The notes: generated from the letters alone by a model not told the origin. 64,000 bases of DNA from Pseudodonghicola flavimaris (GCF_030164425.1 NZ_JASNJD010000026.1:1-64000); one strand, 5' to 3'; positions 8,185 to 17,001 are shown, numbered from the stretch's first letter. Translations and numbers: made by a program.

Positions 8185-9119
8185 TGGGTGCCATCCGCAT
8201 GCCCGCCTATTCGGTCCAGGCCCCGGCGGCGGTGGTCATGGTCCGACCGCATCATTTCACCGTCAACACCCAGACCGCGATCGACAACCGGTTCCAGCTC
8301 ATGGCGCCACCGCGCAGCGATCTGGCCGCAGCCGCCCACGCCGAAATCAGCCGCGCGGCAGAGGCGCTGCGGGGGCTGGGGATCACCGTGCATCTGTTCG
8401 AGGACGAGACCCGCGACACGCCGGACGCGGTCTTTCCCAACAACTGGTTTTCCACCCATGCCGGCGGCCATGTGGCGATCTACCCGATGAAGGCGGAAAA
8501 CCGGCGCCGCGAACGGCGCGCCGATGTGATCGAGATGCTGAAGCGGTCCTATCGGGTGCAGCAGGTGGTGGATTATTCCGGGCTGGAGCCGGATGGGCTC
8601 TATCTCGAAGGCACCGGGGCGATGGTGCTCGATCATATCGACCGGGTGGCCTATGCGGTGCGATCGGACCGGACCGACCCGGTGGCGCTGGAGCGCTTCG
8701 CCACCCAGTTCGGCTTCGAGCCGATGGTCTTCGACGCGCACGACGCCAGCGGGGCCGCGATCTATCACACCAATGTGCTGATGTGCATCGGCACCGAATT
8801 CGCGATGATCGGGCTCGACATGCTGAGCGACGCGGCACGCCGGCAGGATGTGGTGGCGCGGCTGGAGCGGTCGGGCCGGCGGGTGATCGCCCTCAGCCCG
8901 GCGCAAATCCACCGTTTTGCCGGCAATGCGCTGGAACTGCAGGGGCGCGACGGGCGGATCCTCGCCCTCTCCGCCACCGCGCTGGCGGCGCTGCGCCCCG
9001 ATCAGATCGCCGCGATTTCCGAAACGGCGACGCCGGTGGCGCTGGATATCCCGACCATCGAGCGCGCCGGCGGATCGGTGCGCTGCACGCTGGCGGGCAT
9101 TCACCTGACGCCGCGCTGA
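8184..9119 (+). CDS. CtlX/DDAH-like guanidino-modifying hydrolase (probable citrulline hydrolase)
   Basis: The 311-residue protein belongs to the pentein superfamily of arginine deiminases, dimethylargininases and amidinotransferases. Visible landmarks are DAVFPNNWFSTH (about residues 75-87), GLYLEGTGAMVLDH (about 135-150), the catalytic-His region IYHTNVLMCIGTEFA, and GGSVRCTLAGIHL at the C-terminus with the expected nucleophilic Cys. The FPNNW motif resembles the CtlX citrulline hydrolase group (citrulline to ornithine, CO2 and ammonia). A dimethylargininase role is the main alternative. Coupling to an ornithine cyclodeaminase favours citrulline as substrate. The exact substrate is inference. 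Confidence 0.72.
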   Translation: MGAIRMPAYSVQAPAAVVMVRPHHFTVNTQTAIDNRFQLMAPPRSDLAAAAHAEISRAAEALRGLGITVHLFEDETRDTPDAVFPNNWFSTHAGGHVAIYPMKAENRRRERRADVIEMLKRSYRVQQVVDYSGLEPDGLYLEGTGAMVLDHIDRVAYAVRSDRTDPVALERFATQFGFEPMVFDAHDASGAAIYHTNVLMCIGTEFAMIGLDMLSDAARRQDVVARLERSGRRVIALSPAQIHRFAGNALELQGRDGRILALSATALAALRPDQIAAISETATPVALDIPTIERAGGSVRCTLAGIHLTPR

Positions 9120-9136
9120 GACGGCGTGGACCGGGA

Positions 9137-10084
9137 TCAGGGCGCGGCGGTCTCCCGCGCCCTGTCCTCTGCCAGCATCCGCCGGCAGATCGACAGATAG
9201 GCCCTGACCGCTGGCGACTGCGGCAGATCGCGCGACCAAAGGAGCCCCTGCGGGTTCATCCCCAGCCACACCGGCTGGGGAAGGATACCGACCAGCCCCA
9301 TCCGCCGCCATTCTTCCGCCAGCTCACGCGGGGCCGGTCCGATCAGCTGCATCTTGTCGAAGGTCAGCGGGATCGACAGCAACGAGCTGCTCTCGAACAC
9401 ATTGGTCGGCGCCGGCACCTGTTCGCTGGCCCAGAGCGCCTCGAAGGCGGTGCGCATCATGTGACTGTGGGGCGGCAGCGCCCAGGCATAGCCGGTCAGC
9501 GCCGCCCAGTCCGGATCGGACAGCGCCAGCGCCGGGTGATCGCGGCTAGTGACCAGAACGGTTTCGGAGTCGAACAGCTTCAGCCCGTCGACATCGCCGA
9601 CCCGGGCGACGTGATGGAAATCGCCGAAGGCCAGTTCGATGCGCCCGTCGCGCAGTTGCGGCAGGATATCCAGCGGCTCCAGATCCTGCATGCGGATCAG
9701 GATGCGCGGCTGTTCCAGCTTCAGCCGCTCAGAGGCCTCGGCGATGAAGCTCTTGGCCTGATGGGTCGAGGTGCCGATGGTCACCGACCCGGTGCTGCCC
9801 TGTGCCAGCAGCGTCAGCTCGGCTTCGAGATCGCCGAGATCGGCCAGCACCTGACGGCCGTAGCGCACCAGCAGTTCACCCGCCTCGGTGGTCACCGGAT
9901 GGCGGCCGTTGCGACGAAAGAGCTCTGCCCCGAGGATATCGCTGGCCTCCGCCAGGCTTTTGGACACCGCTGGCGGCGATACGCACAGCTCGCGCGCGGC
10001 GGCGGCAACGCTGCCGTGGGCATGCACCGCAAGAACGGCGCGCAAATGCCTGAACTTGATACGGGTTTCCAGTTTCGATGCCAT
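9137..10084 (-). CDS. LysR-family transcriptional regulator (PcaQ-like)
   Basis: The N-terminal helix-turn-helix (KFRHLRAVLAVHAHGSVAAA to GAELFRRNGR, about residues 8-65) and the substrate-binding domain (about 90-300) are typical of LysR regulators. The RIKFRHLRAVL opening and FRRNGR resemble the PcaQ/GbpR-type subgroup. The ATG at 10084 is preferred over a GTG four codons upstream because GGAGG lies 5-6 bases before it. It diverges from an MHS transporter and an M20 hydrolase, with a palindrome between, so it probably senses the transported compound or a product. Confidence 0.88.
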   Translation of the reverse strand: MASKLETRIKFRHLRAVLAVHAHGSVAAAARELCVSPPAVSKSLAEASDILGAELFRRNGRHPVTTEAGELLVRYGRQVLADLGDLEAELTLLAQGSTGSVTIGTSTHQAKSFIAEASERLKLEQPRILIRMQDLEPLDILPQLRDGRIELAFGDFHHVARVGDVDGLKLFDSETVLVTSRDHPALALSDPDWAALTGYAWALPPHSHMMRTAFEALWASEQVPAPTNVFESSSLLSIPLTFDKMQLIGPAPRELAEEWRRMGLVGILPQPVWLGMNPQGLLWSRDLPQSPAVRAYLSICRRMLAEDRARETAAP

Positions 10085-10105
10085 GACTTCCTCCACCTCA
10101 GAACA

Positions 10106-10121
10106 ATAACCAAATGGTTAT
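10106..10121. promoter_or_regulatory. LysR-type operator, ATAACC-N4-GGTTAT
   Basis: ATAACCAAATGGTTAT is a perfect 7-bp inverted repeat around AA, located 21 bp upstream of the LysR start and 85 bp upstream of the transporter start. It fits the T-N11-A LysR box and closely resembles the ATAACC-N4-GGTTAA site described for PcaQ. Autoregulation and control of the divergent genes are inferred. Confidence 0.65.
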
Positions 10122-10205
10122 TTTAGCGGAACTATCATTCACTTTTGTTTCGCTTTCTCTTGCACGATAGTCCCTGAAAATCCATGAAAAAGCGGGGTTC
10201 TCAGC

Positions 10206-11528
10206 GTGAACAGCAATGCGTCGGTGTCGGAGCCGGATGATTTCACAACCCAGGCCGCTCCGGCCATCCAGAAGAAGGTGCCGCGCAAGGCCGTGGTCGG
10301 CACCGTGGTGGGCAACTGGCTCGAGTTCTTCGATTTCGTGGTCTATTCGATCTTCGCCGTCACCATCGGCAAGGAATTCTTTCCCGCCGACGACCCCAAT
10401 ATCCAGATCCTGCTGTCGCTGGCGACCTTCGGCGTCGGCTTTCTGGCGCGGCCTTTGGGCAGCGTGATGATCGGCGCCTATGCCGACCGGGCCGGGCGCA
10501 AGGCAGCGCTGACCATGACCATCAGCTTCATGGCAGTGGGAACCGCGGTGATGGCGCTGACCCCCTCCTATGCGCAGATCGGCCTGGCCGCGCCGGTGCT
10601 GCTGGTCGGCGCCCGCCTGCTGCAGGGCTTTTCCGCCGGTGGCGAGATGGGCGCCGCGACCTCCTTCCTGATCGAAAGCGCGCCGCACGGCAAACGCGGC
10701 CTGATGGGCAGCTGGCAGCTGGCCAGCCAGGGGCTTGCCATCGCCACCGGCGCCGCCATCGGCGCAGTGCTGACCGTCTCGCTCTCGCCCGAGGCGATGC
10801 AGAGCTGGGGCTGGCGGGTACCCTTCGTGCTGGGCATGCTGATCGCGCCGGTGGGCATGTATATCCGTCGCCACATGGACGAAACCATCGAGGTCGGCGA
10901 ACACGTCAGCATGGGCGGGGTTCTGGCCAGCCTGTTCCGCGGTCATGGCAAGCTGATGATCTTCAGCATGCTGACCGTCAGTGGCGCCACCATCACCACC
11001 TATGTTCTGAATACCTATATGGTGACCTATGCAATCCAGTCGCTGCAGATGCCGATGGCCACCGCGGTTCTGGCAGCGCTGATCGCCGGGGTCGTCACCT
11101 TCTTCGGATCGCTGCTGGGCGGCGCGCTGTCCGACCGCTTCGGCCGCCGCGCCCTGGTGATCTGGCCGCGGCTGCTGCTTCTGGCGCTGATCTATCCGGC
11201 GCTGGCCTATGTGGTCGAGCAGAAGACGCTGACGGCGCTGCTGCTGGTCGTCGGCACCCTGTCGACCTTGCAGGCGATCAGCGCCGCGCCCGGGCTGGTA
11301 CTGCTGCCCGAGTGTTTCCCGCGCAAGGTCCGCGCCGCGGCGCTGTCGATCAGCTATGCCGCGGCAACCACGGTGTTCGGCAGCACGGCGGCGGTCTTCT
11401 CCTCCTGGCTGGTGACCGCGACCGGCAACCCGCTGTCGCTGGCCTGGTTCCTGATCATCGCCAACCTGGTCGGGCTGATCGCCCTGCTGCCGATGAAACC
11501 GCCCCGCGCGCATGAGGCGCTGGACTGA
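10206..11528 (+). CDS. MFS transporter, metabolite:proton symporter (MHS) type
   Basis: The 440-residue membrane protein has about 12 hydrophobic segments. The MHS hallmark GNWLEFFDFVVYSIFAVTIG is in the first helix, ARPLGSVMIGAYADRAGRKA is in loop 2-3 (the MFS signature), and a second half-signature GGALSDRFGRRALVIW follows. Relatives import organic acids, amino-acid derivatives or osmolytes with protons. The start is a GTG with only a weak upstream purine stretch. The M20 hydrolase follows after 49 bp, suggesting import of an N-acyl amino acid or similar conjugate that is then cleaved. The substrate is not identifiable from sequence. Confidence 0.85.
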   Translation: MNSNASVSEPDDFTTQAAPAIQKKVPRKAVVGTVVGNWLEFFDFVVYSIFAVTIGKEFFPADDPNIQILLSLATFGVGFLARPLGSVMIGAYADRAGRKAALTMTISFMAVGTAVMALTPSYAQIGLAAPVLLVGARLLQGFSAGGEMGAATSFLIESAPHGKRGLMGSWQLASQGLAIATGAAIGAVLTVSLSPEAMQSWGWRVPFVLGMLIAPVGMYIRRHMDETIEVGEHVSMGGVLASLFRGHGKLMIFSMLTVSGATITTYVLNTYMVTYAIQSLQMPMATAVLAALIAGVVTFFGSLLGGALSDRFGRRALVIWPRLLLLALIYPALAYVVEQKTLTALLLVVGTLSTLQAISAAPGLVLLPECFPRKVRAAALSISYAAATTVFGSTAAVFSSWLVTATGNPLSLAWFLIIANLVGLIALLPMKPPRAHEALD

Positions 11529-11577
11529 CCTCCGGCCCCATGCTCTCCAATGCTTTCCAAAGGACAGGTGACAGACC

Positions 11578-12738
11578 ATGCCCGTATTGAACCGCGCCGC
11601 CGAACTGCAGGATGAGATCGCCGGCTGGCGACAGCAGATTCACATGACGCCGGAGCTGCTTTTCGACGTCGAGACCACCGCCGCGCTGGTCGCCGACAAA
11701 CTGAAGGAATTCGGTGTCGACGAAATCGTCACCGGTCTCGGCCGCACTGGTGTGGTCGGGATCGTCAACGGCAGCGGCAGCGGCCCCACCATCGGCCTGC
11801 GTGCCGATATGGACGCGCTGCCGATCGAGGAACAGACCGGCAAGCCCTATGCCTCGCAAGTGCCGGGCAAGATGCATGCCTGCGGTCATGACGGCCATAC
11901 CGCGATGCTGCTGGGGGCGGCCAAATATCTGGCCGAAACCCGCAACTTCGCCGGCCGCGTGGCGCTGATCTTCCAGCCGGCGGAGGAAGGCGGCGGCGGC
12001 GGCAAGGTCATGGTCGACGACGGGCTGATGGAGCGGTTCGACATCGCCGAGGTCTATGGCATGCACAATTACCCCGGCCTGCCGGTGGGGACCTTCGCCA
12101 TCCGCAAGGGGCCGATGATGGCCTCTGCCGATCAGTTCGAGATCACCATCACCGGGCTGGGCGGCCATGCCGCCACGCCGCAGCGCTGCATCGATCCGGT
12201 GGTCATCGGCGGCCAGATCATCGGCGCGCTGCAGACCATCGCCTCGCGCAATGTCGACCCGCTCGATTCCGTCGTCGTCACCATCGGCGAGCTCAGCGCC
12301 GGCACCGCCCACAACATCATCCCCGAGGTGGCGGTGATGCGCGGCACCGTGCGAACCCTGAGGCCGGAGACCCGCGATCTGGCCGAGACCCGGATCCGCC
12401 AGATCTGCGACGGCATCGCCGCGGCCAATGGCGGCTCTGCCGTGGTCGATTACGACCGGATGTACCCGGTGACCAGCAACCACGCGGCAGAGACCGATCA
12501 CGCCATCGCCGCCGCCCGGACCATCTCGGGCGAGGCGGCGGTGATCACCGAACTGCCGCCGGTGATGGGGGGCGAGGATTTCTCCTTCATGCTGGAGGCC
12601 CGCCCCGGTGCCTTCATCGCCATCGGCAACGGCGACAGCGCCACGCTGCATCACCCTGCCTATGACTTCGACGACGCGGCGATCCCCTTCGGCGTCTCCT
12701 ACTGGGTGAAACTGGCCGAAAGCCGCCTGCCGCGCTGA
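11578..12738 (+). CDS. M20-family amidohydrolase (hippurate/N-acyl amino acid hydrolase type)
   Basis: The 386-residue enzyme belongs to the M20D metallo-amidohydrolases that cleave N-acyl or N-carbamoyl amino acids. Metal and active-site motifs are ALPIEEQTGKPYASQVPGK, MHACGHDGHTAMLLGAAKYL, FQPAEEGGGGGKVMVDDG and, near the C-terminus, VMGGEDFSFMLEARPGAF. The lid domain spans about residues 185-300. AAAGGA lies upstream of the ATG. It is downstream of and probably cotranscribed with the MHS transporter and controlled by the divergent LysR protein. Confidence 0.9.
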   Translation: MPVLNRAAELQDEIAGWRQQIHMTPELLFDVETTAALVADKLKEFGVDEIVTGLGRTGVVGIVNGSGSGPTIGLRADMDALPIEEQTGKPYASQVPGKMHACGHDGHTAMLLGAAKYLAETRNFAGRVALIFQPAEEGGGGGKVMVDDGLMERFDIAEVYGMHNYPGLPVGTFAIRKGPMMASADQFEITITGLGGHAATPQRCIDPVVIGGQIIGALQTIASRNVDPLDSVVVTIGELSAGTAHNIIPEVAVMRGTVRTLRPETRDLAETRIRQICDGIAAANGGSAVVDYDRMYPVTSNHAAETDHAIAAARTISGEAAVITELPPVMGGEDFSFMLEARPGAFIAIGNGDSATLHHPAYDFDDAAIPFGVSYWVKLAESRLPR

Positions 12739-12860
12739 ACCGCCGGGCCTGCCTGCCGCCGCCGCGACACCAGGCGCGCGCGGCGGCGGGCATTGTCGAT
12801 TGCCAGCGGCCACCGGCGCGGGCAAGCTCGGGGCGATGTCCCCGAAAGAAGGCCCCGAAC

Positions 12861-13664
12861 ATGCGCCGATGCCCCCACCTGCTGCCCTCTGTCCTGCTGG
12901 CGCTGCTGCCGGCACTACCGCTGGCGGCGGCGCAATGCGGCAATACCGGCGCCGGATTTGCCGCCTGGAAACGCGATTTCGCCGTCGAGGCCCGCCGCGC
13001 CGGTGTCGGGTCGCGCGGACTGCAGGCGCTGGCCGAGGCCCGCTATGCCACCCGCACCATCGCCGCCGACCGCAACCAGAAAAGCTTTCGCTACAGTCTG
13101 GAGAAATTCATGCAGGTCCGTGGCGCAGCCACCATCGTGGCGCAGGGGCGCAAGCGCAAGGCCCGCTATCCCGAGTTCTACGCCGCATTGGAACGGGTCT
13201 ATGGCGTGCCCGCCGGTATTCTGATCGCGCTTCACGGCATGGAAACCGGTTTCGGCAGCTTCATGGGCGACAGCCCTGTGGTCTCCGCCATCACCACCCT
13301 GGCCTATGATTGCCGCCGTTCGGAGTTCTTCACCCCGCATGCCCTCGCCGCCCTGCAGCTGGTGGACCGCGGCGCGCTCAGCTCCACCACCCTCGGCGCC
13401 CGACATGGAGAGCTGGGCCATACCCAGTTCCTGCCGGGCAACGCGCTGGCCTATGGGGTCGACGGCAATGGCGATGGCCGGATCGATTTCTTCGACCTTT
13501 CCGACTCCATGGCCTCCACCGCCAATTTCCTGCGACAGAAGGGCTGGACCCCCGGCCGTGGCTATCAGCCGGGAGAACCGAATTTCGAGGTGATCCGGCA
13601 ATGGAACGCCGCCGGCGTCTATCAGCAGGCCATCGCCATCATGGCGGCACGGATCGACGGTTGA
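12861..13664 (+). CDS. Lytic murein transglycosylase (MltB/SLT_2 type)
   Basis: The 267-residue protein has a signal peptide (LLPSVLLALLPALPLAAAQC; cleavage near AAA-QC, with no strict lipobox). It is a single soluble lytic transglycosylase domain that cuts peptidoglycan glycan strands in the periplasm. The catalytic Glu is in LHGMETGFGSFMGDSPVVSA. HTQFLPGNALAYGVDGNGDG and SMASTANFLRQKGW are the typical MltB-like blocks. The ATG follows GAAAGAAGG. The gene stands alone, between the M20 gene and a convergent DUF3445 gene. Confidence 0.88.
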   Translation: MRRCPHLLPSVLLALLPALPLAAAQCGNTGAGFAAWKRDFAVEARRAGVGSRGLQALAEARYATRTIAADRNQKSFRYSLEKFMQVRGAATIVAQGRKRKARYPEFYAALERVYGVPAGILIALHGMETGFGSFMGDSPVVSAITTLAYDCRRSEFFTPHALAALQLVDRGALSSTTLGARHGELGHTQFLPGNALAYGVDGNGDGRIDFFDLSDSMASTANFLRQKGWTPGRGYQPGEPNFEVIRQWNAAGVYQQAIAIMAARIDG

Positions 13665-13697
13665 GCCGGCCGCGGCCCGCCGCCTCCGCTCAGGACC

Positions 13698-14471
13698 TCA
13701 GATCGCCGCCACGGCCGCGCCGCCGGGCCGTTCCACCGCGTCGGGCACATCGGCGGCCTCCAGAACGTAGGTGTGGATGCCAAAGGCAACGGCCCGGGTC
13801 TCGGGCAGCCGCACCATGGTCTGCCGTTCGCTACGGAAATAGGGTTCAGGCCCCTTCAGCCAGCGTTTGTCCGCCTCCAGCCGCGGCGCATGCAGATCGG
13901 CATCCATGTACCAGATCTGGTTGAACCGCCACAGCGGCCGGCCCACCTGCACCCCGTCGAACAGCCGCTGCACCCGGGCGCCGACGTTGTCGTCATAGGG
14001 CGCCACGGTGCGGTGGATGCGCAGCAGCGGATGCATGAATTTCTCCGCCAGCGTCCAGCTCGCCGGGAAACACAGGACCGCACCGGTCAGCACATGCTCG
14101 CCTGCCCCCTCGGGCTTTTCCAGGATGCAGAAATCCTCCTGCACCAGCCGGCCCAGCGTGGCCAGCGGATCGTCGCGGTCGAGGCGAACCTCAATCCCGT
14201 CCGGCCGGGTCACCCGGTCGCCAGCGCCAGCGTCGGGATAGGCCGCCGCCAGCACCATGTCCAACAGCTCCAGCGCCGCCGGGCGCGCAGCCGCGTCCAG
14301 CGCCAGCACCTTGTCGCGCTTCTCCGCCAGCAGCCGGTCGCGATAGGCCATCTGGCCGGCAAATGCCTCGTCCCGCAGCAGCCAGTCCTCCATCTTCAGA
14401 GGCTGGATGCCCGGCAGGCGGCGATGTTGCGACACATCGTAGGGAAGGGATTTTTGCAGAATCACGGTCAT
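13698..14471 (-). CDS. DUF3445 protein, probable heme-dependent oxidative N-demethylase family
   Basis: The protein of about 257 residues matches the DUF3445 family, which includes a characterised heme-dependent oxidative N-demethylase. Recognisable stretches are LVQEDFCIL, LTGAVLCFPASWTLAEKFMH, IHRTVAPYDDNVGARVQRLF, RFNQIWYMDAD and RSERQTMVRLPETRAVAFGI. The ATG at 14471 is chosen because GGAG lies 5-6 bases upstream. The substrate is unknown. The family often goes with methylamine or dimethylamine metabolism; here no such genes are adjacent, although sarcosine oxidase lies 47 kb away. Confidence 0.8.
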   Translation of the reverse strand: MTVILQKSLPYDVSQHRRLPGIQPLKMEDWLLRDEAFAGQMAYRDRLLAEKRDKVLALDAAARPAALELLDMVLAAAYPDAGAGDRVTRPDGIEVRLDRDDPLATLGRLVQEDFCILEKPEGAGEHVLTGAVLCFPASWTLAEKFMHPLLRIHRTVAPYDDNVGARVQRLFDGVQVGRPLWRFNQIWYMDADLHAPRLEADKRWLKGPEPYFRSERQTMVRLPETRAVAFGIHTYVLEAADVPDAVERPGGAAVAAI

Positions 14472-14534
14472 GCTCCTGCCATAGCAGGCGCAGGGCGCCG
14501 GCACCGCGAAAATCTTCTGCCGGCGCTCCGAAGC

Positions 14535-15416
14535 CTAGATCGCGAGCTGCGCCAAAAGGCCGCGGTGATCAGAACCAAGGCGATCCAGCACGGTGATCTG
14601 CCCGCGGGCGGCGGTCGACAGCACATGATCGATCCCCACTCCCAGCCCGCCGAAGGGCAGCGAGAAGGTCACCGCCTCGCGGCCGACACGGGCCGTGCCA
14701 CTGGCCGCCGACACCCGCGCGATGGCCTGCGACCAGGCGGTGTTGTTGAAATCGCCTCCGATAACCTTCGGCCCGTCGAGATCGCGCAGCACCGGTTCCA
14801 GCAACGCCAGCTGATCGGGCTGCTCGAACGGCCAGGGCCAGCGCAGGTGGATCGACACCGCCCAGAGCCGGCCCTGCGGCGTCTCGATCTGGATCGCCGC
14901 CAACCCCGGTCCGCAGGTGGCACTGCCCGGCACCATCGGCCAGCGCGACAGCACCGCCGGCCCGCCATTGCTGCGGTAATCGCAGTAATTCTGCGACGGA
15001 TACACCTCTCGCAGCGCCTCCAGCACCGCCTGATTGGGGCGCGACACCTCCTGCAGGGTCACCACGTCGGCGCGCCGCGCCCGGATATCGGCGATCACCG
15101 GCGCCCGGTCGGCCAGGCTGAACATCAGGTTCTTTTGATAGAGGCTGAAATCCGGTGCCGCCTGCGCCGGCAACGGCCCCCACAGCGCCCACAGCCGTGG
15201 CCCCGCCGCCAGCGTCATCAGCGCCACCACGGCCCAGACCGCAGCGCGCGGCCGACGCCACAGCGCCAGCGCCACCAGCGCCGTCGCCAGCGCCAGCGGC
15301 ACCCGGAACACCGCCACCGCATCCAGCGCCGGATGCAGCGCGCCACCATATCCCGCCGCCACCGCCAGCGCCCCGGCCAGAACCAGAACCGCCCCCAGTC
15401 TGCGCAATATCGCCAT
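14535..15416 (-). CDS. Endonuclease/exonuclease/phosphatase (EEP) family membrane protein
   Basis: The protein of about 293 residues has three N-terminal hydrophobic helices (about residues 5-25, 33-50 and 55-80) and then an EEP catalytic domain. Domain marks are YQKNLMFSLADRAPV, VVTLQEVSRPN (metal-binding Glu), VSIHLRWPWPFEQPDQL, VIGGDFNNTAWSQAI, GVGIDHVL and LGSDHRGLLAQLAI with the catalytic Asp-His. Such proteins hydrolyse phosphodiesters (nuclease, phosphatase or sphingomyelinase-like). The substrate is unknown, and the domain probably faces the periplasm. The ATG at 15416 follows AAGGAAAAGG. Confidence 0.85.
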   Translation of the reverse strand: MAILRRLGAVLVLAGALAVAAGYGGALHPALDAVAVFRVPLALATALVALALWRRPRAAVWAVVALMTLAAGPRLWALWGPLPAQAAPDFSLYQKNLMFSLADRAPVIADIRARRADVVTLQEVSRPNQAVLEALREVYPSQNYCDYRSNGGPAVLSRWPMVPGSATCGPGLAAIQIETPQGRLWAVSIHLRWPWPFEQPDQLALLEPVLRDLDGPKVIGGDFNNTAWSQAIARVSAASGTARVGREAVTFSLPFGGLGVGIDHVLSTAARGQITVLDRLGSDHRGLLAQLAI

Positions 15417-15500
15417 GCCGCCTTTTCCTTTTCTGCCCGGGGGTTGATAACCCTCTCTCAAGTGCCCAGCCTAAGACACGGACCGCAGAAAGGACTGTTC

Positions 15501-16724
15501 ATGCCCACCGAACGCATCACCTTCCCCGGCCATGACGGCGCCGAGCTCGCAGCGCGGCTCGACCTGCCCGAGGGCCCGCATCTGGCCACCGCCGTTTTCG
15601 CGCATTGCTTTACCTGTTCCAAGGACATTCCCGCCGCCCGGCGGATTGCCGCGCGACTGGCGGCGATGGGCATCGCGGTGCTGCGGTTCGACTTTACCGG
15701 GCTTGGCCATTCCGAGGGGGAGTTCGGCAATACCGGCTTCAGCTCCAACGTCGCGGACCTCCGCGCCGCGGTCGACTATCTCACCGCGCGCGGCATGGCC
15801 CCGGGGCTGCTGATCGGCCATTCGCTGGGCGGGGCGGCGGCGATCCGCAGCGCCCCGGATCTGCCCTCGATCAAGGCGGTGGTAACGCTGGGCGCGCCCC
15901 ACGATCCGGAGCACATCACCCATCTGATCCGCGACGCCATGCCGGAAATTCGAGAAAAAGGCGTGGCTCAGGTTACACTTGACGGGCGAAGCTTCAGCAT
16001 CACCCGAAGCTTTGTCGAGGATATCGAAGCCAGCAAGCTCGACGCCGCGCTCCACCGGATGAAAGCGGCACTGCTGATCATGCACGCGCCGCTCGACGAT
16101 GTGGTCGGCATCGACAATGCCGCCCGGCTGTTTCTGGCCAAGAAACATCCAAAGAGCTTCGTCACCCTCGACACCGCCGATCACATGATCAGTCGCCCCG
16201 AGGATGCCGAATACGCCGCCGAGGTGATCGCCGCCTGGGCCCGGCGCTATCTGGCGCTGGAGGCCCCCGCCGCGCCCCATACCGCCCCCGAAGGCATTGT
16301 CCGGGTGACGGAGGCCGATCCGGCGGGTTTTCTGCAGGACGTGCAGTCGGGCCCCGACCACCATCTGCTTGCCGACGAGCCGGTCTCGGTCGGCGGCAGC
16401 AATCAGGGGCTGTCGCCCTACGGGCTGGTGTCCGCCGGGCTCGGCGCCTGCACCTCGATGACGATCCGGATGTACGCCCGGCGCAAGAACTGGCCACTCG
16501 ACGGTGTCAGCGTCGATATCTCCCACGCCAAGGTCCATGCCCAGGACGCCGGCAGCGGCAGCCCCGGCAAGATCGACCGTTTCACCCGCGCGGTCCGGCT
16601 CTGCGGCGATCTCGACGCCGACCAGCGTGTCAAGCTGCTGGAGATTGCGGACAAATGCCCGGTGCACCGGACCCTGAGCCATGGCGCCGAGGTCCACACC
16701 GAACTGGTGCCGGAGGAAAGCTGA
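15501..16724 (+). CDS. Alpha/beta hydrolase-OsmC fusion protein
   Basis: The 407-residue chain joins two domains. Residues about 1-250 form an alpha/beta hydrolase with HCFTCSKDIPAARRIA, the nucleophile elbow LLIGHSLGGAAAI, an acid near HAPLDDVVGIDNA and His in DTADHMISRP. Residues about 270-405 form an OsmC/Ohr-like domain with the redox Cys pair in SAGLGACTSMTIRMYARR and DKCPVHRTLSHG. OsmC proteins reduce organic hydroperoxides; the hydrolase may release a substrate or act separately. This architecture is a recognised bacterial fusion. AAAGGA precedes the ATG. Confidence 0.92.
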   Translation: MPTERITFPGHDGAELAARLDLPEGPHLATAVFAHCFTCSKDIPAARRIAARLAAMGIAVLRFDFTGLGHSEGEFGNTGFSSNVADLRAAVDYLTARGMAPGLLIGHSLGGAAAIRSAPDLPSIKAVVTLGAPHDPEHITHLIRDAMPEIREKGVAQVTLDGRSFSITRSFVEDIEASKLDAALHRMKAALLIMHAPLDDVVGIDNAARLFLAKKHPKSFVTLDTADHMISRPEDAEYAAEVIAAWARRYLALEAPAAPHTAPEGIVRVTEADPAGFLQDVQSGPDHHLLADEPVSVGGSNQGLSPYGLVSAGLGACTSMTIRMYARRKNWPLDGVSVDISHAKVHAQDAGSGSPGKIDRFTRAVRLCGDLDADQRVKLLEIADKCPVHRTLSHGAEVHTELVPEES

Positions 16725-16846
16725 CCCGCCGCGGCAGGGGACGCTCCCGTCGCCTGCGCGTCATTCCAAGCGCCTCGCCGGGGCTCCTCCCGGTCGCGGC
16801 TGAAAACCCTCCACTGGACCGTTTGGCCCTGCGCCGCTCACGCCCC

Positions 16847-16874
16847 CTTTTTCTGGCCCTAAATATCCCGGGGG
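16847..16874. repeat. Copy of the intergenic repeat (inverse of 6519-6546)
   Basis: CTTTTTCTGGCCCTAAATAT followed by CCCGGGGG is the reverse complement of the motif at 6519-6546 with a few changes. It lies in the 277-bp gap between the OsmC fusion and purB, which otherwise holds only GC-rich sequence. Confidence 0.55.
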
Positions 16875-17001
16875 AGTCTCCGCAGGAGACGGGGCAGCGC
16901 CCCCCGCGCGGCCTGCCCGCTTGTCGCCGCCCGCCGGGGGGGGTAAGAGGCGGCGCAGCATTGCCCGCAGGAAACCCATCTGACAAAAGGTCCCGCCGCC
17001 C

